Counted from the stretch's first letter, positions 17,123 to 26,473 are shown. The stretch: DNA of 39,757 nucleotides from an uncultured Alphaproteobacteria bacterium (GCA_913046035.1 CAJWSW010000020.1:1-39757); one strand, 5' to 3'. Program-made: numbers and translations. The notes: generated by a model not told the origin, from the sequence alone.

Positions 17123-17524
17123 TCACTCTCCTTTAGCTTTTAGCTCTAACGCGATAGAATTCATGCAATAGCGCTGACCCGTCGGCATCGGGCCATCAGG
17201 AAAAACGTGCCCTAAATGAGCATCGCATCTGGCGCAAAGGACTTCAGTACGCTTCATCAACATGGACCAGTCGTCCTTAGTCGCGACTGCATCGTCGTTC
17301 AAAGGTTGGTAAAAGCTCGGCCACCCTGTACCAGAATCAAATTTGTGTTCGGCATCAAAGAGCGGATGACCACAACATCGACAGGTATAGATACCCGGCT
17401 CCTTGCATTGATCGTATTCGCCTGAGAACGCGCGCTCGGTGCCATGTTGACGGGTGACGTGGAATACTTCCGGGCTCAACTGAGCCCGCCATTCCTCCTC
17501 GGATTTTTCGATTTTTTCGACCAT
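17123..17524 (-). CDS. msrB: Peptide-methionine (R)-S-oxide reductase MsrB
   Basis: This 133-residue protein repairs the R epimer of methionine sulfoxide in proteins. Structural zinc is held by two CxxC pairs (Cys48/Cys51 and Cys97/Cys100). The catalytic residue is Cys120 in [10 protein letters not shown]. The GTGWPSF segment (65-71) is diagnostic. Length is normal for a stand-alone MsrB. It starts 5 bp after the upstream metallo-beta-lactamase-fold gene, so it is likely co-transcribed with it; an oxidative-stress role beside many oxygenases is plausible. Confidence 0.96.
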   Translation of the reverse strand: MVEKIEKSEEEWRAQLSPEVFHVTRQHGTERAFSGEYDQCKEPGIYTCRCCGHPLFDAEHKFDSGTGWPSFYQPLNDDAVATKDDWSMLMKRTEVLCARCDAHLGHVFPDGPMPTGQRYCMNSIALELKAKGE

Positions 17525-17529
17525 AATTT

Positions 17530-18264
17530 TTAATGCCTATTTTTCGAGTTAAGGCGTTGTAAAATCGTTCCAAAATCCCTCAGAACCTGGCCGCCATCGC
17601 CCGTAAAACTAGAGCCATGCATGCAGGCCAACGTTGTAGGGTTCATTGCAGCAAGCCTCTCCAAAATTGGGATTGTCTCTCCAGTAAAGGGAACCGCGCC
17701 AGACATCGGGCCTTCGGACTGCCGTTGGGTGTAATCCTCCGACCGACCCACGATATCACCTTCTGTAAGCGCCTCGACATTTCCACCTTGCCCAACGAGG
17801 TCCGAGCAAAACAGCGTCGATGAGCTCTCCTCGAACAGTAGGCTAGCATCCCAGCCGTGGGGGACATGCTTTGTCTCAATCACTTGGAAAGTATGGGACC
17901 CAGTCTGGATCCTCTCATCTGCCCCCAAAACACGAGGTGGCCGGTCTGAGAAATCCCCAATACTGGTGCGTGCACCGACGAAGCTACAGAATGGTTCGGC
18001 ATGCGTCGCAATACCAAGCCAATCGTTTAAGGCGCCGCATTCATCAGACTCAAAGTGACTGAACCCAACCCAACGGATTGTTGCTGGATCCAGCACCGAT
18101 TCCACACCAGCCTTTATTTCAGGGAACAAGCCTCGCAAGTTAGTGTGATAGAGCAACGGCTCTTCGTCCCTAACCAAGAAAGATGAAAATTGGAAATTCG
18201 CTCTCTCTACGAAGCACGTAATCCGAAAAAGATCAGGCGCGATTTCGTCAACAGTAGCATTCAT
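17530..18264 (-). CDS. Metallo-beta-lactamase-fold protein, diiron flavodiiron/ODP-like
   Basis: This 244-residue MBL-fold protein has the metal-ligand pattern of the diiron oxygen-binding domain of flavodiiron proteins rather than that of zinc lactamases. HFESDE occupies 70-75 (HxExDx, with the usual H at the last position replaced by Glu), followed by His136, Asp155 in CSDLVGQ, and His216 in CMHGSSF. There is no flavodoxin domain, so it is the stand-alone ODP type, which in other bacteria binds O2 or NO as a sensor or scavenger. It follows the class II aldolase by 2 bp and precedes MsrB by 5 bp. Function in this operon is inference. Confidence 0.82.
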   Translation of the reverse strand: MNATVDEIAPDLFRITCFVERANFQFSSFLVRDEEPLLYHTNLRGLFPEIKAGVESVLDPATIRWVGFSHFESDECGALNDWLGIATHAEPFCSFVGARTSIGDFSDRPPRVLGADERIQTGSHTFQVIETKHVPHGWDASLLFEESSSTLFCSDLVGQGGNVEALTEGDIVGRSEDYTQRQSEGPMSGAVPFTGETIPILERLAAMNPTTLACMHGSSFTGDGGQVLRDFGTILQRLNSKNRH

Positions 18265-18266
18265 AC

Positions 18267-19055
18267 TCAGTACCTATAATCAGTGGTTATATCATTAAGC
18301 TGACGAATTAGAGCAGGCCACTCGCACTGGCCCGTACCGTTCTCGTCATACTGTTTCGCTGTATGCTCGCAAATCTCTTTCGGGGGAAAGCGTATTTTTT
18401 GTCCTGAAGCAGCGGCAGCAGAGAGTAATGTCAGCTGTGCCCGGCAGACTTTCTCCAGAAAATACATTTGAGTCCAGGCCTCACCTATAGTAATTCCCGT
18501 GGTGAGTAGGCCATGGTTCCTAAGAATCATTACCTTCTTTTCACCTAAGTCTGCCGCCAGGCGTTCGCGTTCAGAGAGATCGAGCGCGATCCCCTCAAAG
18601 TCATGATACGCTGTTTTCCCGTAGAACATCATGGCATCTTGGTTTGTATAAATCAGACCGTCATCTAGCGCGGAGATAGCCATCCCTGCCTCTGTGTGGG
18701 TGTGGATTACACACGTAGCATCTGGGCGCGCAGCATGGATCGCACTGTGTATGGTATAGCCGGCTTTATTAATTTTATGTGGTGTATCGTCGAGTATGTT
18801 GCCGTCGAGGTCGATCTTTACCAAGTTTGACGCGGTGACCTCATCCCACCGAAGACCGAACGGGTTCAAGAGAAAATGATGGTCAGGCCCTGGGAGGCGT
18901 GCGGAAATATGGTTATAAATTAGGGTAGTTGTCCAACCGTAAAGATGAGCCAGGCGATAGGCCGCTGCCAGGTCAATGCGAACCTGCCATTCTTCTTTAC
19001 TGATACGCCTCTTGGATGAGGATCTTGATATACCTTGAACTGCGGTCGCGCCCAT
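18267..19055 (-). CDS. Class II aldolase/adducin family protein
   Basis: This 262-residue protein has the zinc-binding class II aldolase fold. Metal ligands appear as His-x-His in VIHTHTEAG and a later His in LRNHGLL; the Glu that acts as acid/base in fuculose aldolase is not clear. Such proteins include aldolases, decarboxylases and dehydratases, and are common in catabolic clusters. I chose the ATG at 19055 because AAGGAAG lies just upstream; a GTG six codons earlier (19073) is in frame. It heads an apparent three-gene minus-strand operon with the ODP-like protein and MsrB. The substrate is unknown. Confidence 0.86.
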   Translation of the reverse strand: MGATAVQGISRSSSKRRISKEEWQVRIDLAAAYRLAHLYGWTTTLIYNHISARLPGPDHHFLLNPFGLRWDEVTASNLVKIDLDGNILDDTPHKINKAGYTIHSAIHAARPDATCVIHTHTEAGMAISALDDGLIYTNQDAMMFYGKTAYHDFEGIALDLSERERLAADLGEKKVMILRNHGLLTTGITIGEAWTQMYFLEKVCRAQLTLLSAAAASGQKIRFPPKEICEHTAKQYDENGTGQCEWPALIRQLNDITTDYRY

Positions 19056-19175
19056 AGTTCTCTTCCTTGCCACTATACCCGAAGTTTAGCACATAGACCT
19101 CTGCGAGCCACACCGTTCCGATTTCAATCGATATAGAGGCCGGCTCACATATATTTTTTACATTCTAAAACGCAA

Positions 19176-19205
19176 AATTATCGACCGTCAAAACCGACAG
19201 TCTGT
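19176..19205. promoter_or_regulatory. Candidate operator upstream of the first Rieske oxygenase
   Basis: The 13-mer AATTATCGACCGT (19176-19188) recurs exactly at 28257-28269, in each case 120-135 bp before a Rieske oxygenase alpha gene. Here it runs into an imperfect dyad, ACCGTC and GACAGT separated by 6 bases. The link to regulation is inference; no regulator gene is in the window. Confidence 0.3.
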
Positions 19206-19310
19206 AACTTCCCACTAAGTTTCAACGAGGTTTACCTGTCTCGACCATTAAAGCTCTGCACCTTACAGTGTCGTTTTTGAAAAGCGTTAGCAATAAAAGG
19301 ATAACTCCGA

Positions 19311-20633
19311 ATGCCTTCGCACAGCATCGCCGAAATAGGCTCTCTCATTCAGCCCGGTCGGGTCCATCGCCGTGTGTATGGCGATCCAGAGATATTTGAG
19401 TTGGAGATGGAAAACATCTTTGGTCGCGCTTGGATTTACGTCGGTCACGACAGTCAGATTAAAAATCCTGGCGACTTTATCACCACAAAGATCGGACAGC
19501 GTTCGATGGTGTTAACTAGGCATAGCGACGGACAGGTGCATGTAATACACAATCAGTGCGCCCATCGAGGCGCAATGGTTGTAGCCGACAATGCAGGCAA
19601 TGCCGAAGAATTCGTTTGCTGCTACCACGGTTGGACCTATGACACGACAGGGAAGCTTATTAGGGTTCCTCTCAAGCATGGGTATCCAGAACATTTCGAC
19701 CCCGAAAATCCTGCGATCTCTATGGTGCGCGCGCCTCGGGTTGATAGCTATCGTGGCTTCATATTTGCGTCACTTGCATCAGACGGGCCAACGCTGGCTG
19801 ACTTTTTAGGTTATATGACGACATCAATAGACGACATGGTCGACCGAGCCCCGGACGGAGAATTAGAAATCGCGGGGGGTGTGTTCAAACACGCGTTCGA
19901 CGGGAATTGGAAACTCTATTTAGAGAACCTCTGTGACGCAGCGCACCCGCTTTTTGTGCATCAGTCCTCGATCGAAGCTGCACGCGATCAAGACGATAAG
20001 GCGCATACCGACGGTGCCGGTGAAATAGCGGTACGGCAAATGCGCCAGAACGGCGCACCATACAAGGTTTGGCAGGAGCAAATCGGGATCTGGACCTACC
20101 CCAACGGACATTCCTTTCTGGGGGACTACCATGACGATGACAAACTTATTGCAAACCGGGGTAGCGATAGCTTCGCTGAATACATCAGGAGATTGGAAGC
20201 GAAAAAGGGTAAAAATGAAACCAAGCGCATCCTGGATGTCACGCGCTGGAACTCGAATATCTATCCTAATATTTCTTTTATGAGCCAGTTCCGCCAATTC
20301 CGAGTGGTACACCCGATAACGGTAAACCGGACCGAGGTTCACACCTACACTTTTCGAATGAAAGGTGCTCCCGAAAAGATGTTCGAGGATACAATCGCAT
20401 TTGCAAACGTTACAAACGGCACTGGCTCACTCGTGCTGACCGACGACCTAGAGACTTACGGCAGAATTAGCGTTGGGATAAATGCTGGGGGCGCCGAGTG
20501 GATTGAGGTCGGCCGTGGGTTTGAGACCGACGAACGAGATTCATATGGTGGTGTTCGGGGGAAGGACTCAACTAGCGAAGTATACATCCGGAACATGTAC
20601 AGCGCTTGGCTCGACTACATGGCAGCGGAGTAA
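19311..20633 (+). CDS. Rieske ring-hydroxylating oxygenase, alpha subunit
   Basis: This 440-residue terminal-oxygenase large subunit has the Rieske cluster ligands Cys83/His85 in CAHRG and Cys103/His106 in CCYHGW. The mononuclear iron site is at His212 and His217 with the bridging Asp209 (LCDAAHPLFVH). A C-terminal acidic ligand probably lies in the TDDLET segment near 380-386. It is of the two-subunit (alpha/beta) benzoate/salicylate-5-hydroxylase style. An AAAGGA site precedes the ATG. The beta subunit gene follows after 4 bp. No ferredoxin or reductase is encoded nearby, so the electron donor must be shared from elsewhere. The substrate is unknown. Confidence 0.95.
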   Translation: MPSHSIAEIGSLIQPGRVHRRVYGDPEIFELEMENIFGRAWIYVGHDSQIKNPGDFITTKIGQRSMVLTRHSDGQVHVIHNQCAHRGAMVVADNAGNAEEFVCCYHGWTYDTTGKLIRVPLKHGYPEHFDPENPAISMVRAPRVDSYRGFIFASLASDGPTLADFLGYMTTSIDDMVDRAPDGELEIAGGVFKHAFDGNWKLYLENLCDAAHPLFVHQSSIEAARDQDDKAHTDGAGEIAVRQMRQNGAPYKVWQEQIGIWTYPNGHSFLGDYHDDDKLIANRGSDSFAEYIRRLEAKKGKNETKRILDVTRWNSNIYPNISFMSQFRQFRVVHPITVNRTEVHTYTFRMKGAPEKMFEDTIAFANVTNGTGSLVLTDDLETYGRISVGINAGGAEWIEVGRGFETDERDSYGGVRGKDSTSEVYIRNMYSAWLDYMAAE

Positions 20634-20637
20634 AAGT

Positions 20638-21120
20638 ATGAGCGTTACTCAGATCGCGCCTAACGAAGTTAAAGAATTTCTTATTAGTGAAGCACGTCTG
20701 CTAGATGAACGGCGTTGGGAAGAATGGCTTGCTCTTTTCGCAAAAGACGGCTGGTATTGGGTGCCGATAGAGGAGAAACAGTCCAACCCCAAAACCACGA
20801 TATCGCTGATGTATGATGACCGCAAACTACTGGAAACGCGAATACGAAGGCTGGCGGCTGGATCGCTTCACTCACAGGCCCCGGTGTCCCGAACGACCCG
20901 CACGGTTGATAACGCTACGATTGAAAGCGAGAGCAACGAAATAATTACTGTCCGATCAAAATTTTTTATGATCGAGTACCGACGGGACAAACAGCGAATG
21001 TTCGGCGGCACGTATTGGCATGACCTGCGCCGAAACAGTGAGGGCTTTATCATTGTGTCAAAAAAAGTTGAACTAGTTAATTGTGACAGCATGATGGACG
21101 GGCTCAACATCCCCTTTTAA
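20638..21120 (+). CDS. Rieske ring-hydroxylating oxygenase, beta subunit
   Basis: This 160-residue small subunit has the SnoaL/NTF2-like cone fold. The N-terminal EVKEFLISEARLLDERRWEEWLALF..DGWYWVP pattern (about 9-42) is the hallmark of dioxygenase beta subunits, and the C-terminal TYWHDLRR..EGFIIVSKKVELVNCD segment also fits. It has a structural role in the alpha3beta3 oxygenase. I chose the ATG at 20638 (GGAG 7 bp upstream, 4 bp after the alpha stop); an in-frame extension further upstream would lie inside the alpha gene and is not real. Confidence 0.92.
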   Translation: MSVTQIAPNEVKEFLISEARLLDERRWEEWLALFAKDGWYWVPIEEKQSNPKTTISLMYDDRKLLETRIRRLAAGSLHSQAPVSRTTRTVDNATIESESNEIITVRSKFFMIEYRRDKQRMFGGTYWHDLRRNSEGFIIVSKKVELVNCDSMMDGLNIPF

Positions 21121-21145
21121 AGTGTTTTATAGACAAGGGGGCCGC

Positions 21146-22144
21146 ATGAAAGAGATTACAAACGCCATCCGAATACACGCATATGGCGGACCGGAAGTTC
21201 TCCAGATGGAAGAAGTTCCCATAGCATATCCTGGCCCTGGCGAAGTCCGCTTGCGGCACACCGCAATTGGCGTAAATTTCGCTGATATACACACCCGAAA
21301 CGGTCGCTATCCGCTACCAGAGCTGCCGGCCAGTATAGGCTCGGAGGGCGCGGGTGTCGTTGAGGCAATTGGCGATGGCGTTGATTTTGTATCTATAGGT
21401 GACCGTGTAGCCTATTCAAGCGGGGGTCACGCCCTGCCGCGTGGCTCCTATTGCGAGGCGCGGACGATGGCTGCAGACCGCCTGATTACCCTCCCAGATA
21501 ATATTGATGACGCTACTGCGGCGGCAATGACAACGAAAGGACTGACAGCGCATTATTTAATCCACGACGTATACGCAGTCGGCCCAGGCGATACAATCGC
21601 GGTCCATGCCGCAGCCGGCGGCGTAGGCCAAATAATTTGCCAGTGGTCTAGACACAAAGGTGCTCGTGTCATCGGTATCGTTGGTTCCGATATCAAGGAA
21701 CCGCATGCGGCTAATGCCGGGTGCCATCACACACTGGTGCGCGAACGTGACGACATCGTCGCTGCTGTAAAATCACTTACGGCGGGCGAAGGCGTGCAAG
21801 TCGTGTTTGATGCTGTGGGGGCTGATACCTTTGAGGAGTCGCTCAACTGTCTTAAACCAAAGGGTCTATTGGTATCCTACGGGACAGCATCGGGCCCCAT
21901 TCCACCTTTCGATATCTTTCGACTAAACCATATGGGCTCACTTTACGTCACCAGCGCAGCCTATCTCTGGCATGTGCGAAACCGAGAGGAAATGTTGGAT
22001 CGTGCGCAGGACCTAATTGACGTGGTCTCACGTGGAGTGGTCAAAATCCCAGTCGAGCGTCAATATCCACTTAAAGACGCGGCGGACGCACATAGAGATA
22101 TGGAGAGCCGTTTAACGACTGGAATGAGTGTCCTTATCACCTAA
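21146..22144 (+). CDS. Zinc-free quinone oxidoreductase-like protein (zeta-crystallin/MDR family)
   Basis: This 332-residue medium-chain reductase is of the NADPH:quinone oxidoreductase type. The nucleotide motif AAAGGVGQ lies in the middle, with GVNFADIHTRNGRYPLPELPA near the N-terminus that is typical of QOR1. Catalytic and structural zinc cysteines of alcohol dehydrogenases are absent. I prefer the ATG at 21146, preceded by AAGGGGG, over the GTG at 21122. It follows the Rieske beta gene by 25 bp and is likely in the same transcript. It probably reduces a quinone or enone arising in the pathway, which is inference. Confidence 0.9.
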   Translation: MKEITNAIRIHAYGGPEVLQMEEVPIAYPGPGEVRLRHTAIGVNFADIHTRNGRYPLPELPASIGSEGAGVVEAIGDGVDFVSIGDRVAYSSGGHALPRGSYCEARTMAADRLITLPDNIDDATAAAMTTKGLTAHYLIHDVYAVGPGDTIAVHAAAGGVGQIICQWSRHKGARVIGIVGSDIKEPHAANAGCHHTLVRERDDIVAAVKSLTAGEGVQVVFDAVGADTFEESLNCLKPKGLLVSYGTASGPIPPFDIFRLNHMGSLYVTSAAYLWHVRNREEMLDRAQDLIDVVSRGVVKIPVERQYPLKDAADAHRDMESRLTTGMSVLIT

Positions 22145-22192
22145 AATCTGCCGTGCTCTGCTCGGCGTACATTCTTCAAATATAAATCGTAA

Positions 22193-23092
22193 GTGCGCGT
22201 GGAAAAACTGCGAAATCAACTGCGACTTGCTGCTAAGCGGTCCCAAGCTCTCTTTTTTTTACCAACTCTTTTGGCAGGGTGCGCACCATTAGGCCTCCTA
22301 GATGTCATCGTCCCCGAGGGAAACTACAAACGGCAATCTGATGTCGCATACGGAGATCATCCACGCCTAAAGTTAGACGTATATCATCCGAACATTGGCA
22401 GACAGGACGCACCCGTCGTGGTGTTTTTCTACGGTGGCAGCTGGAAATCTGGAAATCGTGGTAAATATCGGTTTGTAGGAGATGCATTAACAAACCTAGG
22501 GTACACCGTAGTGATCCCAGACTACCGGCTTTATCCTGAAGTACGATTTCCCGCCTTTGTAGAAGATGCCGCTCTCGCCGTCCGATGGGTTTACGACAAT
22601 ATCGCAAAAACCGGGAATTCCACCCGCCCAGTGTTTCTTGCAGGGCACTCAGCCGGCGCCCACATCGCGGCACTTCTAGCTGTCGACGCTTCCTATTTTC
22701 AGAGCCAATCGCTCGGTCCTCAAAACTTATGTGGAGTGATAGGTCTAGCAGGTCCGTACACATTCGATCCGCTGCGCTATCCTAGTACCCGCAAGGTCTT
22801 TGAAGGATTAAATGACCGAGATTACGCGCGACCATCCGCCCGAATAACAGGTGTTTCTCCACCATTTCTGCTGTTGCACGGTGCACATGACAGTACTGTT
22901 AACGCTGCGAACACGCTCGACTTTGCACGAAAGCTCGAGGAAAAGGGTAATACCGTCAAAAAAGTGTTGTTCCCCGAATTAGGGCATTACCGGATTATAC
23001 TTGCGGTAGCGCGCCCATTTGACGATATCGCGCCGGTAAACAACGAAATAAGCGACTTCATAGAGCAGCATCGCGGCTGCGGAACAAGTTGA
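22193..23092 (+). CDS. Secreted lipoprotein alpha/beta hydrolase (esterase)
   Basis: This 299-residue carboxylesterase-like protein starts with a basic segment, a hydrophobic core and a good lipobox LLAGC near residue 29, so it is probably a lipid-anchored envelope protein. The oxyanion motif is FFYGGSW (HGG-like with Tyr for His). The nucleophile is Ser in GHSAG near 152, with Asp in HGAHDSTV and His in ELGHY. It belongs to the hormone-sensitive-lipase/kynurenine-formamidase-like group. Start codons GTG at 22193 and 22199 are both possible and neither has a clear ribosome site. It may hydrolyse an ester before uptake. Confidence 0.85.
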   Translation: MRVEKLRNQLRLAAKRSQALFFLPTLLAGCAPLGLLDVIVPEGNYKRQSDVAYGDHPRLKLDVYHPNIGRQDAPVVVFFYGGSWKSGNRGKYRFVGDALTNLGYTVVIPDYRLYPEVRFPAFVEDAALAVRWVYDNIAKTGNSTRPVFLAGHSAGAHIAALLAVDASYFQSQSLGPQNLCGVIGLAGPYTFDPLRYPSTRKVFEGLNDRDYARPSARITGVSPPFLLLHGAHDSTVNAANTLDFARKLEEKGNTVKKVLFPELGHYRIILAVARPFDDIAPVNNEISDFIEQHRGCGTS

Positions 23093-23164
23093 ATTTACAA
23101 CTCACTTGATCAGTTCTTCCGAGCCCGACATGATATCCACTGAAATTTCAGGAGGATCATTATT

Positions 23165-24022
23165 ATGTCGGAAGACCCGACAGTTCGCCTCGGCTCTGAT
23201 GGCAGGCCCATCGGATTTATCGACCACCCTAAGGAATATCGCACTATCAGTTATGAAGTAATCGAAGGGGCTATAGGACTTCTAACACTTAATCGTCCGG
23301 AGAAGTTGAACGCATTCGACGAGCGCATGATCCGCGAAATACGATCCGTAATCTGGAAAGTAAACTTCGATGAAAGCGTTCGCGTTCTCGTAATCACCGG
23401 CGCTGGTCGCGGGTTTTGCTCTGGAAGAGATATTCTTGGTCTAGATTACGAAAATAATCTACCGTCGCCACAATACCGTGCGTACGTCAGAGCAAATCAC
23501 GAAATGCTCGATGACATAGAAAACATGGAAAAACCTGTGATTTCTATGGTCAATGGTATCTGCGCAGGTGGCGGCGTGGAAATTGCAATTGCGAGCGATT
23601 TTAGGATAGCGTCTGCCAGCGCGTCGTTTGTTTTAACCGAAAATAATATCGGCGTGATACCAGCTTCCGGCGCGGCATCGCGGATGATCCAAATGATCGG
23701 CATCGGCCGGTTAAAGGAAATGATGATGACGACGCTCCCAGTGGATGCCTTAACGGCTGAACGCTGGGGTTTGGCAAACCGCGTGTTCGCACCAGAAAAA
23801 TTGCTAGAAGGCACTCTAGATTTTGGACGCATCTTAGTTGACCGCGCGCCGTTGGCGCTGGGTATGGCCAAACACGTAATAAACACATGTCAAAACACTG
23901 ACACCGAAACTGGACGTCTCATAGAGCGCCTTGGGCAATCCGTATTAATTCAGTCCGAAGATTCACGTGAGGGAAACGCAGCATTTCGTGAAAAGCGGAA
24001 ACCAAGGTGGAAAGGCAGATGA
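23165..24022 (+). CDS. Enoyl-CoA hydratase/isomerase family protein (crotonase)
   Basis: This 285-residue crotonase has an N-terminal extension of about 30 residues. The core starts at ISYEVIEGAIGLLTLNRPEKLNAFD. The oxyanion hole is in FCSGRDI and CAGGG. The acidic residues are Glu in GGGVEIAIASDF and Glu in LTENNIGVIPASG, so hydratase-type chemistry is possible. The C-terminal FREKRKPRWKG is typical. A perfect AGGAGG precedes the ATG. The next gene overlaps its stop (ATGA), and UbiD follows, so hydratase, hydrolase and decarboxylase probably form one unit. Confidence 0.92.
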   Translation: MSEDPTVRLGSDGRPIGFIDHPKEYRTISYEVIEGAIGLLTLNRPEKLNAFDERMIREIRSVIWKVNFDESVRVLVITGAGRGFCSGRDILGLDYENNLPSPQYRAYVRANHEMLDDIENMEKPVISMVNGICAGGGVEIAIASDFRIASASASFVLTENNIGVIPASGAASRMIQMIGIGRLKEMMMTTLPVDALTAERWGLANRVFAPEKLLEGTLDFGRILVDRAPLALGMAKHVINTCQNTDTETGRLIERLGQSVLIQSEDSREGNAAFREKRKPRWKGR

Positions 24023-24801
24023 GCATACGACAAGTTGGCGGTGTTGACTTATGGGTCGAGCAAGGTGGCACAAGTAATGGCCCTACGCTGCTACTGATGC
24101 ACGGGCTATCTGGGACTGGCGGCGTGTGGAGTGGGCTACGCCCTCTCCTTGAAAAATACTGGCCGGGGAGTTGGGTCATCCCCGATTTGCGGGGCCACGG
24201 GAGATCCGCCCATAGCGAAAATTATGGCATTGCGTGCCACGCAACCGACATGGCCGAATTGGTTCGAGGATCGGACGAACTCTATCTCGCTGGTCATTCC
24301 ATGGGTGGGTTGGTCGGTATTCTAATGGCATCGGGTTGGTTTGGTGTCGCACCAAAAGCTGTGGTTACGGCCGGGGTGAAACTTAACTGGACAGAGAAAG
24401 AATATCTTGGCTTAAAAAAACTCATTGAAATGCCTGTGCGCTGGTTCAAAACGGAGAAGGAAGCGCGTGAGAGGTTCGTATTAGTCACGGGGCTGAGAGG
24501 GGTGATAGACCCCGCATCGGAATTCGCCCGCACGGGTATCCGTCAGGAAAAAGGAAAATGGAGGCTTGCTGCTGACAACCGGACTGCAATGGTGGCGTAT
24601 GCGGACGCACCGGACATCTACAACGCTGCCCGGTCCCCAATCACGCTGGCTGCGGGTGAATTTGACCAAATGGTCTCAGCTGCGGCCTTAAAAGTCTTAA
24701 ATCCGTTGGCAGAGGAAATACCGGGGCTTGGCCACAACCTCCACGTGGAAAATCCAAGCGCTTTTTGGAAACTCATCTCGAAAACCGCGGGAATAAATTG
24801 A
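24019..24801 (+). CDS. Alpha/beta hydrolase
   Basis: This 260-residue cytoplasmic alpha/beta hydrolase resembles ring-fission-product hydrolases and lactonases. The oxyanion motif is LMHGLSGTGG near 31-40, the nucleophile is Ser in GHSMGG near 98, the acid is probably Asp in GEFDQMV and the His is in GLGHNLH near 240. The start at 24019 overlaps the crotonase stop (ATGA) and has GGAAAGG upstream; its stop overlaps the UbiD start (TGATG). The tight coupling suggests joint stoichiometry. The substrate is unknown. Confidence 0.9.
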   Translation: MSIRQVGGVDLWVEQGGTSNGPTLLLMHGLSGTGGVWSGLRPLLEKYWPGSWVIPDLRGHGRSAHSENYGIACHATDMAELVRGSDELYLAGHSMGGLVGILMASGWFGVAPKAVVTAGVKLNWTEKEYLGLKKLIEMPVRWFKTEKEARERFVLVTGLRGVIDPASEFARTGIRQEKGKWRLAADNRTAMVAYADAPDIYNAARSPITLAAGEFDQMVSAAALKVLNPLAEEIPGLGHNLHVENPSAFWKLISKTAGIN

Positions 24802-26321
24802 TGACCATCGATACAGAGTCATTCCGATTTCGATCTCTAGTCAAACGTTTGGCGGCCAATGGAGAGGTGGAAATCGTCCACGAACCAACCTCGCTCTCTA
24901 AGATAGCGGGGTGCTTAGAGGGCAACCCTTGCGGCGCATGGTTCCGCAATGTCGGCCCGGATTGTCAAGAACTCGCCGGCAATATCATGGGATCCCGGCG
25001 AAGATTAGCGATGTCTATAGGCGTCGAGGAAAACCAACTTCTTCGTGAGATTTCCAAACGCCTGTCGACCCCAATCGAACCAGTCGAAATAGGCAGTGCC
25101 GATGCGCCAGTACAACAAGTTGTTAAACTCGAAAATGCCGCCGACCTGACGGAGCTTCCGGTGCATCTTCAGCACGGCGACGACGGTGCACCATATATCT
25201 CCGCTACTCTCGATTTTTCGACTGACCCTAAAAACAACCGAACAAACGTTGGAATGCGACGTCTAATGCTGCGGGGTCGCAAACAGGCTGGTATCGATCT
25301 AAATGCGCCGAGCGACCTCCGGGTGATCTATGGCGGCGCGCAATGTGAAGGCAATCGCATGCCGGTTGCGTTCGCCGTTGGCTTCCACCCGGCCGACGCC
25401 ATAGCCGCGCTCGCGATGACCCCAGCTGTCGACGAGCTCTCGCTGATGGGCGCGGCGCGAGATGCCCCAGTACCCGTAGTTAAATGCATCACAAATAATC
25501 TTAGAGTACCCGCTGATGCAGAATATATAATAGAAGGATTTCTCAACGCCGACGGGTGGGTGGAGGCAGAAGGGCCCTTCGGTGAGTATGTTGGCTACTA
25601 TGGGCGCCTCAAACAAAACCCTGTCTTCCACCTTACGGCTATAACACAACGTACAGATGCATTGTTTCAAACAGCAACAATAGGTGGCCGTAATATGGCC
25701 AAAACAGATACCGCCCAACTCTGCGCGCTTCGCACTGAACAGGCGATTTGGTCTGCGCTAGAAAGCGCCGTTCGTGAGCCTGTCGCGATATACTGCCCGC
25801 CAGCCACCGGCGGCATGTACAATGTCCGCATCTCACTCAACCAGCGAATGCCGGGCGAAGCACGCAACGCTATTGCGGCGGCCTTCGGTTCCACGGCGGA
25901 TACTAAACATGTCTTCGTAGTAGATTCCGATATTGACGTGTTCAATGATGAACAGATGGAATGGGCGTTCGCGACACGTTTTCAAAGCGAGCGTGACCTT
26001 GTGGTTGGAGATAATTTTCGGGCGGTTCCATTAGACCCATCACTTCAAGGGGAAACAACTGGATCGAAGGCCGGGTTCGATCTAACGCGTCCTTTCGGGC
26101 AAGCTAACAATCAGGAGTGGAAGATTCCTGATCCACCGGATTTTCAGCAAACGCAGCTATGCAGCGTTGAAGAAGCGTTAAACGAAGGCCCAAAGTATTT
26201 TCGGGAATTAATGAACGCGACAAGATCGGATGACGGTCGGGAAATAGTCCGAGAATTAGGTAATTTTTATGATAACGGGCGGTTAACCCGGATGGGTGAT
26301 GGGCGCTATATCTTAGACTGA
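24801..26321 (+). CDS. UbiD family decarboxylase (prenylated-FMN dependent)
   Basis: This 506-residue protein of the UbiD family reversibly decarboxylates alpha,beta-unsaturated or aromatic acids using prenylated FMN. NRTNVGMRRLMLRGRKQAG near 152-170 carries the family Arg. EGPFGEYVGYYG near 263-274 carries the two catalytic/metal Glu residues. DSDIDVFNDEQMEWAFATRFQSERD near 386-410 is the conserved metal/FMN region. Length is normal. No UbiX flavin prenyltransferase is in the window, so the cofactor must be made elsewhere. It may remove a ring carboxylate in the pathway of the surrounding genes; the actual substrate is not readable. Confidence 0.92.
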   Translation: MTIDTESFRFRSLVKRLAANGEVEIVHEPTSLSKIAGCLEGNPCGAWFRNVGPDCQELAGNIMGSRRRLAMSIGVEENQLLREISKRLSTPIEPVEIGSADAPVQQVVKLENAADLTELPVHLQHGDDGAPYISATLDFSTDPKNNRTNVGMRRLMLRGRKQAGIDLNAPSDLRVIYGGAQCEGNRMPVAFAVGFHPADAIAALAMTPAVDELSLMGAARDAPVPVVKCITNNLRVPADAEYIIEGFLNADGWVEAEGPFGEYVGYYGRLKQNPVFHLTAITQRTDALFQTATIGGRNMAKTDTAQLCALRTEQAIWSALESAVREPVAIYCPPATGGMYNVRISLNQRMPGEARNAIAAAFGSTADTKHVFVVDSDIDVFNDEQMEWAFATRFQSERDLVVGDNFRAVPLDPSLQGETTGSKAGFDLTRPFGQANNQEWKIPDPPDFQQTQLCSVEEALNEGPKYFRELMNATRSDDGREIVRELGNFYDNGRLTRMGDGRYILD

Positions 26322-26443
26322 TGTCTATAGCATTGCGCACACATGAAGCGGCTATCCAATGCGCATCCGGTGCACTATACACCCGAGCTTCGTGAATTCC
26401 GCGGCTAACCACCAAACTGAGTTTTTTCTTGCAACAATGCACT

Positions 26444-26473
26444 TTGGCTGGGACCATAAACGGGCGTTATGAT
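26444..26473 (+). promoter_or_regulatory. Candidate sigma-70 promoter for the formaldehyde dehydrogenase gene
   Basis: TTGGCT (26444-26449, four of six) and TATGAT (26468-26473, five of six) are spaced by 18 bp, placing the start point about 20-25 bp before the ATG at 26503. The 180 bp gap from the preceding gene also suggests a separate transcript. Motif-only evidence. Confidence 0.35.

Noticed and set aside
20482-20637. Upstream extension of the Rieske beta subunit
   Set aside because: It would overlap 150 bp of the alpha gene; the ATG at 20638 has a proper ribosome site and fits the family length.
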